DNA from: Protopterus annectens
Taxonomy: Eukaryota > Chordata > Ceratodontiformes > Protopteridae
Direction of reading: 5' to 3'
DNA: 64,000 nucleotides
Assembly: GCF_019279795.1 (NCBI RefSeq)
Contig: NC_056743.1
Location: 1,784,905,339 to 1,784,969,338, forward strand
Part shown: piece by piece, positions 56,676 through 64,000 of the stretch
Layout: every line of letters begins with the position of its first letter
Numbering within the stretch: position 1 is the stretch's first letter
The notes under the pieces: model-generated
Told to the model about the DNA's origin: nothing
Databases searched by the model: none
The model's input: only the letters and a program-made list of their open reading frames with translations
Program-made: the position numbers and the translations under genes

Positions 56676-57264
56676 GGATTCACTTTATATCCTCAAAATA
56701 CTGAAATGTTGAAATTCAGTATGTCGAGGCTATAAAGTCGAAACCTAACAAGAACGAAAACTCAGAAGCACGAAATTCAAAATCTTGCATACCGGAGATT
56801 TTGAATTAGTGCTTCTGCTGACCACAAACACATACTTTCCTCCCCACACAGACACACAAGCTATGTACTACATAAAAGCAGGGGGGCAAGCCCCCATGCA
56901 CCCCCCCATGTGGGGGGCAAGCCCCCTATACCCCCCCACTTAAATATTCTAACTCCAAAGTTGCACTACATGCAAAAACACACAAAACACCACCACACAA
57001 GCTACATTTGCCTCACACACAAAAACATCACAGCAACAAAACACACTAACACACACCACAGCCCCTACCTAAAACCCTTAACACATCCACACTTACCTGA
57101 ATCCATAACCACAGTGAAACACCAGAAGCACTTATTCAAAACCTCTGGTATGTGAGGTTTTGAATTTTGCGCTTCTGAGGTTTCGTTCTTTTCAGGATTC
57201 CACTTTATGGGCTTGAAGTACTAAATTCCAATATTTCAGTATTTTGAGTTTCTAAAGTGAATCC
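56676..57264. mobile_element. MITE C with the shared core
   Basis: The ends GGATTCACTTTA..CTCAAAATACTGAAAT and their complement are almost perfect, and AACATTAG is duplicated exactly on both sides (56668-56675 and 57265-57272). Sub-terminal arms include TTCTGAG..TTTCGTTCTT and CTC.GGTATG.GAG.TTTTGAATT. The core lies at 56881-56972: GGGGGCAAGCCCCC occurs twice, followed by CCCCCACTTAAATATTCTAA and CTCCAAAGTTGCACTACA. The rest of the middle is CA-rich. No coding capacity. Confidence 0.93.
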
Positions 57265-58350
57265 AACATTAGTCGCCAAATATAAAATACGTTTGCTAAC
57301 AAATTGATAAATGAGTGAATACCATAAAGCCACCATAACTCCCTTAACTAAATGTGTCATCAGACTTCAGTCATATTTGTTCTCACTCATAACATTATTT
57401 TGCATTGTTTTGTGCAATTTCTTCAGAAAATAAGTGCATAGATAATTGAGGACCTCATTGTCACGCATGTCCCTCAGGAGGTAATTATATTGCTGCTTTA
57501 GCATCTTATTACTTAAGAAATCTGGACATATAATTATTTCATCATGTTACACCATCCATTCTTGCTCAGATGTGTTAATATTTGTCTAAATTTACTACCT
57601 TTTAGCAATAATATCAGTTAACAGACACAGTAGTAGGAGTTTAATCACTTTGATATCCATACAAACACTAGTACGTTGCCCCTCCATTACAACAGATATA
57701 CAGTACCACAAATAGCCAGAAAGGGAGGAGGCATAAGAATGTTATCTTTAGAGATATGACAGATGACATATAAAAAGCCATTTTGACATCTCTCTAAATT
57801 TTGCAGCAAATAATACATTATTTACTAATAATTTATCTTCCCAGGTCTGTTGTCATACCATTATTATCCCCACATTTACGTCCTCTGTTTATCTCTTCTG
57901 AGCATTCCTCTCAGGAGTTTCTTCCCCTTTATTAACTCTTCCATCATCTTCTTCAATCTTTACTTATTAATATACTATTTTAAAACTAAAAAAGTCACTT
58001 ATTAATAAAATAAACATGAATGACAAGTCAAACAGTGACCCTGTTTATCCTTATGTACTTCTATAAAATTGTATTCTAATTTGAAACTTAAAATTCTAAT
58101 CATTTGGCTTTGACTTAAACTTAGGTATGTGTGAATATGCAATTAACTTTTTACATTAATAAAAAAAAATAACACTGTTATATTCATTCTCTTTACATTT
58201 TTTCTTATTTTCAACATTTTATTTTCATTTCCTTTACTTTTTCTTATTTTCATATTTCCTCTTTTTTTTTTCTTTTCTTACTTTCTGTCTTATGTCTCTA
58301 GGTCCTTTCATTTTAAATTCACAGTAGAAATTAAGTTAATTGTGTTAAAA
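57265..58350. other. No gene recognised; pyrimidine-rich tract
   Basis: AT-rich anonymous DNA. From 58180 to 58310 the plus strand is almost entirely pyrimidine (TTTCTTATTTTC-like words). No element is recognised. Confidence 0.5.
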
Positions 58351-58695
58351 TTGGTCTATATTCAGTCAACAAACAGAAAAAGCATCGAACGGCAAGTTTC
58401 ATCGAGCATGCTGTTCGAGTAAGATCGCATTACAACTGTTCATCGAGCCATTCGAGTAAGATCGCATTACAGCTGTTCATCAAGCCATTCGAGTAAGAAC
58501 GCATTACAGCTGTTCATCGAGCCATTCAAGTAAGATTGCATTATGGTAGGGATCAGGAAATTTGCCCTTTCCCCACTAAAGTGCAATCCCACAGTTGGTA
58601 TATAAAATTAGTGGGGCAGGTATAGTTTTGCTGAATGGCATTTTCGAGGTAATGCCGTTCAGCGATTTTTCCCCAAAATAACTGAACATGGACCC
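58351..58695. mobile_element. MITE D with the shared core and a 37-bp array
   Basis: TGTTAAAA is duplicated exactly at 58343-58350 and 58696-58703. The ends TTGGTCTATATTCAGT and, reversed, GGGTCCATGTTCAGT match. Four units of a 37-41-bp repeat (CATCGAGCCATTCGAGTAAG ATCGCATTAC...) fill 58400-58548. The core at 58567-58618 reads CCTTTCCCCACTAAAGTGCA ATCCCACAGTTGGTATATAA, the same block as in MITEs A-C. GCTGAATGGCATT (58632 on) forms a hairpin with AATGCCGTTCAGC. Confidence 0.92.
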
Positions 58696-58889
58696 TGTTA
58701 AAACAAAAGCCAGTATTCAAATTCAGTTTATGTACAACTTAAGCTACTCTATTTCATTTTACCAAATGTTTTATTCTTTATATGAAAAAAAAACTTGCAA
58801 TAAATAAACTACTTTTACACATTAAACATATTCTGGCAGTTGAAACTTAGAACAAAGGCTATGGACTATGAAAATGAGGCTTCTTGTGA

Positions 58890-59050
58890 TGCACAGTTTG
58901 ATTACCTCAAACTTTATTTGCCCACTATGTGACCTTTAGCAAGTAATTTAGCTATAGAGCACTTTGGGGAAACTGGGAATTTGGGCTAGGTTTTTTAATG
59001 GTCTCCTGGACTGCATGTCTAGTAACTCCTTTTGAACCTATGTGAATTTC
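58890..59050 (+). mobile_element. CR1-like 3'-tail fragment, diverged
   Basis: GGGCTAGGTTTTTTAATGG, TCTAGTAACTCCTTTTGAAC and CTATGTGAA follow the order of CR1 3' ends (GGCTAG..AATGGCCC..CTAGTAA..GAACCTATG). The 5' limit is uncertain. Confidence 0.5.
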
Positions 59051-59417
59051 TGCTGGTTCTTGAATGCATACTTTAACTATTACAAAACTCAATTGACAGC
59101 CATATATAATTTATAGAATACAAATTAATGGTTTGAGTTGATCAACATAGGACATTTCAATGAGTTCAGTTATCATTTAGTAAAAATTCTCTTGCACACT
59201 TCCAAGGATTAGCAAATCACCCTTGTAATAGGGTTAAAATATATTTATTACTTTTATTTACAGGGAAAATTCAATTGGGCACAAGTCCCATTTTCAATGA
59301 AGGCCCAGGCAGAAATGCTACATTTTTACAAAATGAGTAGAAAGCAGTTATGCAAGATTTACAAAATAAATGTACATGCATACATAGACAAGAATGATAT
59401 GACAGTTAGTAAAAAAG
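59051..59417. other. No feature recognised
   Basis: AT-rich DNA leading into the 22-bp minisatellite. Nothing else is seen. Confidence 0.5.
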
Positions 59418-59586
59418 CAATAAATGCACATGCAGAGAACAGTAAATGTACATGTATAGAATAGTAAATGTACATGCAGAGAATAGTAAATGTACATGTA
59501 TAGAATAGTAAATGTACATGCATAGAATAGTAAATGTACATGTATAGGATAGTAAATGCACATGCATAGAATAGTAAATGACATAC
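59418..59586. repeat. 22-bp minisatellite, about eight units
   Basis: The unit is AGTAAATGTACATGTATAGA AT with T/C alternation in ATGTAT/ATGCAT/ATGCAG. Each unit contains the self-complementary TGTACA. Minus-strand frames through it translate to repeats of Tyr/His/Leu and are not genes. Confidence 0.93.
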
Positions 59587-59779
59587 ATGATATATCAGTT
59601 AAATAAGAAGATATAAAGTATTAGCTAACATCAAGCTTATAAGAAACTAGTTACTTTCAAATGGAATCAACTGAAATAGAAAATATAGAATTATATTCTA
59701 AAACATGTTATACATGGGAAATAAAAAGTTGCTTTATGTACATAAAGATTTAGTTAAACAAAGTTATTACTCTCAGGTC

Positions 59780-61080
59780 TTTATTTTTAACATTCTATGC
59801 ATGGCTCGTGAATGAAAATGTATTTAACATTATAATACCTAAATCTTTATATTCTTGGAGAATGTTTAGATTGTTACTTCCCTAAGAAAAGGAATATTCT
59901 GCATAAACTGGAACATAGCACATTACACCACTTTTTCCGGTTTAATATTTGATCCTATAGTATCCAATCACTTTACTAACTAGGCTAAGTATTTATCAAA
60001 TAGTAAATAATCAGTATTCGCTGTTAAACGTGCCTCTGTCTTAATATCATCTAGATATTTTGAGATCCAAGAATGCTTAATGGCCAAAAAAGAAAGAAAA
60101 ATAAATAGTTGAAAATAATTGGTCCTACACAGATCCCTGTGGTACTCATATACTAGTTTTAAACTAATAAGAATATTCTCCTGGTGTTTTAACTGTCTGT
60201 TTTATATCAGAAAGTAAGTTATTCATCCAATGTATGATACAAGGATTAATATTTAACTTATTCATAGAGTTAATTATCCCATTGTGGGCAACATTGTTAA
60301 ATGCTGTAGCTAGATCAATATATACAGCATTGATTCCAATACCTTAATCAATGACCTTGCTTACAGATTCATAGAAATCCATTAAAATGGTTATGGTAGA
60401 TCTCCTTTTAGCAAACCCATGCTGATACATGTCTATTCTATCTCCCAAATTGCAATGTTTTCTAAGATAGTACGCAAATATCTCTCAAAGCATTTTAAAA
60501 GTAGAGTAGTTAAACGTATTGGTTGGTAGTTGTTTAATGTATGACTACCTCCATTATGAAGAGATGTTGTGTTCAAATGTTTCCAGTTTTTAGCAACAAT
60601 GGGCGGCTACAGTGGTGCAGTGGTCAGGGTTGCCGCCTCACAGCAAGAGGTTCTCCAGTTTGATTGTCGGCTGGGGTGCCTTCTGTGCGGAGTCTGCATG
60701 TTCTCCCTGTGGTTGCATGGGTTTTCTCCGGGTGATTCGGTTTCCTCCCACATCCCAAAGACATATTGTAGGTGGATTGGATACTCTAAGTTGGTCCTAG
60801 ACATGAGTGCATGCATGTGCATACCTTCCGTGAAAGTTTAGGTGCCAGGCAGGCAACTCGACACTGTAAAACTCCACTGCCAATCATGAGTGGACAGGTG
60901 ATTCACTGAGGTGACCCCTAACCAGGAAAAAGCTGAAAGAAGAAGAAGAAGGTCTTCCTTAAAAATGAGTTGAATAAAGCAGTTAAAGGAATTATGAAAA
61001 AAAACAATAAACATCAAGATAAAATTTCCTGGAAATTGAATTGGAGTCATACTATTGTTACTGTTAATTTTTTCAAGTAA
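59780..61080 (-). mobile_element. CR1/Rex-like LINE fragment, interrupted by a SINE
   Basis: Minus-strand broken frames between 60560 and 60050 give HTLNNYQPIRLTTLLLKCFE, YIDLATAF-like sequence and PQGS..GP-like sequence in the order of a non-LTR reverse transcriptase. A plus-strand SINE lies inside at 60601. The ends were not determined. It is too decayed for a firm clade. Confidence 0.55.
60601..60955 (+). mobile_element. tRNA-derived SINE, GAA-type tail
   Basis: The head GTGGTGCAGTGGTCAGGGTT and box-B-like GTTTGATTGTCGG are followed by the central domain TTCTGTGCGGAGTCTGCATG, GGGTTTTCTCCGGGTGATTC and GGTTTCCTCCCACATCCC. The 3' part (GTAGGTGGATTGGATACTCT, then GTGACCCCTAACCAGGAAAA AGCTGAAAGAAGAAGAAGAAG) differs completely from the L2-tailed copy at 62820. 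Such head and central sequences are widespread in fishes. Confidence 0.85.
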
Positions 61081-61254
61081 TTATGTACTGTCATTTATGC
61101 AGTTTCTGGAAAGTCATAACCTTATTACTCAAACAATATAATGCCTGTTTTGGTGTTGATCCATCATGTCCTGCAAAATAATGCCCTAAAGTGTTACATA
61201 TATACATAACATACATAAGTACATACAAACATTTCAAGTATGGACATTAATGCC

Positions 61255-63945
61255 CTTCTACCCTGCCAATGTGCCAAAATAGTTGTTCCCAGAATAAGTG
61301 TACAGGCTGTTTTTAAACATATCTAAACTAGTGCTTGCTTTAATGTAATTTGGCAGTCTATTCCATGCATCTGTTGCTCTCTCAGAGAACCGGTTAGTAT
61401 ACTTTTCATTCCTATAGAATTTTCCACATAGGTACTGACGATTCTCTACTTTTTGAAACCCCAAACATTCCCAGAGTTAGTTATCTCTAAATGCCCTGTA
61501 TACCTAAATAAGGTTCCCATCTATATGAGACCCTGTACAAATTCAGATATTTTAGTCTTTCATAATTTAAATTTTCACATCCATGGGTGCCCTTGGTATA
61601 CTTCTGATGTACTCTTTCCAGTTTACCTGCTTGTTTTCTTATAAGGCTTTTATATTATTATTCCATACTCAGGTTTTGGTCTAATCTAACTAACAAGCAA
61701 TGACTTCATAATTTTTGATTTCCGAGACTTTATAGATCTTTTTATACAACCTATAGTTCCATAACTATCATTAAACAATTTGTTGCCATGATTACAAAAA
61801 CTCAAAGCTGGATCTACTCATATACCCAGGTCCTTAAATAAATCTACAATTTCAACCACTGTGTGCTGTGTTAAATACTCACCTTTAAATGTATGTCTCC
61901 CAAATCTGATAAGTTTAGTTTTTCATGCATTTATCAACAAAATATTCTTCTGTACTGAAATAGTCAATTTTGTCAAGTTCTTTTCCAGACATGCCCTATC
62001 TGTAATACATGACATCAGTTTGTTTAATTTTATGTCATCTGCATAAAGACTGTAGAGCACCTCAGATAAAAAAGGTAGATCTGAAAGATACAATCTAAAC
62101 CAGTATGGGCCTAGGATAGGGTCCTGTGGTACACCCTAACCGTAACCAAGAATTTCACATACTTGCCATATCCAATTTGTAAGCTATGCAACTATCTGTC
62201 CTATCAAAAGTACATCGACGCCTAGTTGTTTTAATAACTTATTGATCAGTGTTTTGTCTATGACCATGTCAAATGCTAAAGTTAAGTCTATATAATTTAA
62301 ATCACAGCACAATTTTTCATTCATAGCTGTTATATTGTTATAGAATATAATGTTACAGGAGGTAAAAGGTCTGTTTTCAACATATTCATGCTGATTTATG
62401 TTTTCAAGTCCCAACCTTTCCACTTGTAACAGTAATGTATCCAATATTCCCTTCTCCATTATTTTTCCACAACATGAAAATAGACTTAAGGGTCTGTATG
62501 ACTCTGGGTCTGTTCTACTCCATTTTCTCTTAAAGACAGTCTTAATAAGTACATGTCTCTAATTTTGAAGAATCTTCCCATATTTATACAACCTAGTAAA
62601 TAATAGATATAATAGTACTGTAAGTCGAGTGGTCACAGGTAATTGTTACTAATTCCGTGTCAAGCCTGTGTTTTGTTTGGATCCAGTTTGCAGTATCTGG
62701 GGTTAACTGGATGTCACTAGGATGACTTATCGCTCCCTTTGCTTTGTATAAGATTTTGTCAATATATCTATAATCTGTTGTGTCTGAGAATAAATTTTAG
62801 TATCTAATATCTACATATCTGGGTGGCACAGTGGTGCAGCGGTTAACGTTGTCACCTCACAGCAACAGGTTCTCTGGTTCGATTCTCGGCTGGGGTGCCT
62901 TCTGTGTGGAGTTTGCATGTTCTCCCTGTGTTTGTGTGGGTTTTCTCCAGGTACTCCTGTTTCCTCCCACATTCCAAAGACATGCATCTGGAGCATTTCC
63001 CCCTGGGCCTCCACTGAAAACAGGCTCTGTGGAACCTAGTCAGACGTTCCCGGTCAACAAATGTAAAATAAATAATATTTAGTTTATCAATTTGTATATC
63101 TTTACTTCTTCCACATCTTTTGTATCTGTAAAATGGTTTCCTATTATGCTCAATATCTTTATAAAAATTTTCTTCATATTTCTTGATCTTGCCTCACATT
63201 ATGCTTAATTTGTCTAAGCTGTTTATTTCAGTTTTCAAAGTTATAGTTCAACCTCTTTTCCATTTTTTTATATATTTTTTGTCACTCGCTTTAATCAAGT
63301 ATCTTGATCTTATGGAAGTATGTCCTTTTGATGTTGTGTTGCCAAGATCCTGATGTTAAGCATTTTTTTTTTGCATTCAATTTCTTTACACATTCCTTCT
63401 GTAGTTTTTCTAGTAAATGCATCACTCTAATTAGTTTTACATAGTGACTGTTTTGCTTCTATATAATCTGTAATTAATCTTCTGTGCGTTGGTTTAGATT
63501 TCAGTTTGACATAATTATCTAGCAACAAATTAACTTTTACAACCCCATGATCATTGCACATCAATGGTGGTGAAACTTGACATGAAGTAAAAGTAATTTC
63601 TTTAGGAACAAAAACATTGTCTAGTATGTTCCATTCACTGGGATTTTTTTGTTTTTTTTTTACAATCTGAAGCAACTGTTGTTCCTGAACATAGGTTGTG
63701 AATAATTCCCTTACTGATGTTGTTGAATCAATATTATTCCAATCTGTTTCCAGTTAATTTAAGTCCCCAGCCACTATTATTCTTCCCTCCTGTGTTTCAT
63801 GTAAGAAATATATGACTTCCTTTAGGGCAGCAGCACTTGAAAAACCAAAGGGTGGTCTGTACTCTCCCACAATTGTTATATGTTCTAGTGTTGACTTTAT
63901 TGTCACAGTTGCACAGTCTATAGTACTGGTGTTACCATTGAACAT
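61255..63945 (-). pseudogene. APE-type LINE ORF2, broken
   Basis: The endonuclease part reads ITIVGEYRPPFGFSSAAALK and EGRIIVAGDLN (63945-63754), where YRPP and GD(L/F)N are the family landmarks. Next is NILDNVFVPKEITF and NDHGVVKVNLL (63675-63427), corresponding to the SDH end of the domain (Ser changed to Asn). In the reverse transcriptase, NYIDLTLAFDMVIDKTLINK at 62459-62184 is motif A, and complement code near 62130 gives a GYGVPQDPILG-like motif B. The C-terminus at 61464 reads NRFSERATDAWNRLPNYIKA STSLDMFKNSL. Many stops are present. Confidence 0.72.
62820..63078 (+). mobile_element. tRNA-derived SINE with the L2 tail
   Basis: The A-box GTGGTGCAGCGGTTAACGTT and the B-box GGTTCGATTCTC (about 62876) are clear. 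The central domain TTCTGTGTGGAGTTTGCATG to GGTTTCCTCCCACATTCC matches the other two SINEs. From about 62998 the 3' end GGGCCTCCACTGAAAACAGG to GGTCAACAAATGTAAAATAA ATAATA copies the end of the L2 LINEs at 4505-4590 and 29965-30040. Known: SINEs sharing a LINE tail are mobilised by that LINE. Confidence 0.9.
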
Positions 63946-64000
63946 GCAATAATTACAGGTCTAATAACTATCTTTAATCCTTATTTTTGTATCTCTGATC

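Larger units (their letters stand above)
61180..64000 (-). mobile_element. CR1/Rex-like LINE, runs off the right edge
   Basis: On the minus strand the endonuclease lies at 63945-63427, the reverse transcriptase at 62560-62100 and the C-terminal domain at 61464-61255. This is the order of one APE-type LINE. A SINE interrupts it at 62820-63078. Its 3' end near 61180-61250 contains short ACATA repeats. Confidence 0.75.

Noticed and set aside
59348..59588. Three overlapping minus-strand frames with Tyr/His/Leu repeats
   Set aside because: They are translations of the 22-bp minisatellite in different frames.

Overview
The window is eukaryotic and looks like intergenic DNA from a large vertebrate genome. 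I see no host gene, no operon and no prokaryotic signal. The mobile elements are CR1-, L2- and L1-type LINEs, restriction-like-endonuclease (RLE) LINEs, a Neptune-like Penelope element with a GIY-YIG domain, a DIRS-type tyrosine-recombinase element, a PIF/Harbinger transposon, and tRNA-headed SINEs of a fish type. This mixture suggests a lungfish-, bichir-, coelacanth- or amphibian-grade genome. That is inference, since no species-specific gene is present.

Bases 1-25,382 behave as one unit with an odd composition: rich in CA/TG and poor in A/T runs. It opens with a TG-CA minisatellite and a degraded, probably Myb/SANT-partner-like gene (283-1183, +). It closes with a nearly intact HARBI1-type transposase gene (22807-23867, -) and a cluster of nested hairpins at 24929-25382. 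I propose that this is the right part of one very large Harbinger element whose left end lies before base 1. Nested in it are an L2 LINE (2595-4590), a satellite array of six units with a tRNA-like box B (6358-7840), an old CR1 copy (11636-12540), and a 7.5-kb Penelope insertion of two head-to-head copies flanked by a 14-bp target-site duplication (14008-21536).

Bases 25,480-36,980 hold an RLE LINE, a CR1 copy fused to a tRNA-like segment and tandemly duplicated, an L2 3' end split by a CR1 tail, a 701-bp Harbinger-like MITE containing a two-level 45-bp/270-bp repeat, and a decayed DIRS element.

Bases 37,000-64,000 are layered LINEs. A minus-strand L1 (49.4-55.0 kb) carries three datable insertions: a CR1, a MITE and a SINE. 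A similar L1 at 40.4-45.0 kb carries another CR1. A CR1/Rex-like LINE runs off the right edge. Four MITE-like elements in this half (37761-38213, 53381-53812, 56676-57264, 58351-58695) have different arms and ends but share a conserved core and 8-9-bp target duplications. This modular family is the most novel structure I found.

Nearly every coding region is broken. The parts relate to each other by mobilisation: SINEs carry the L2 3' tail or a CR1-like tail, Harbinger MITEs match the transposase-bearing element's ends, and the L1 paralogue supplies an empty-site control for insertions.
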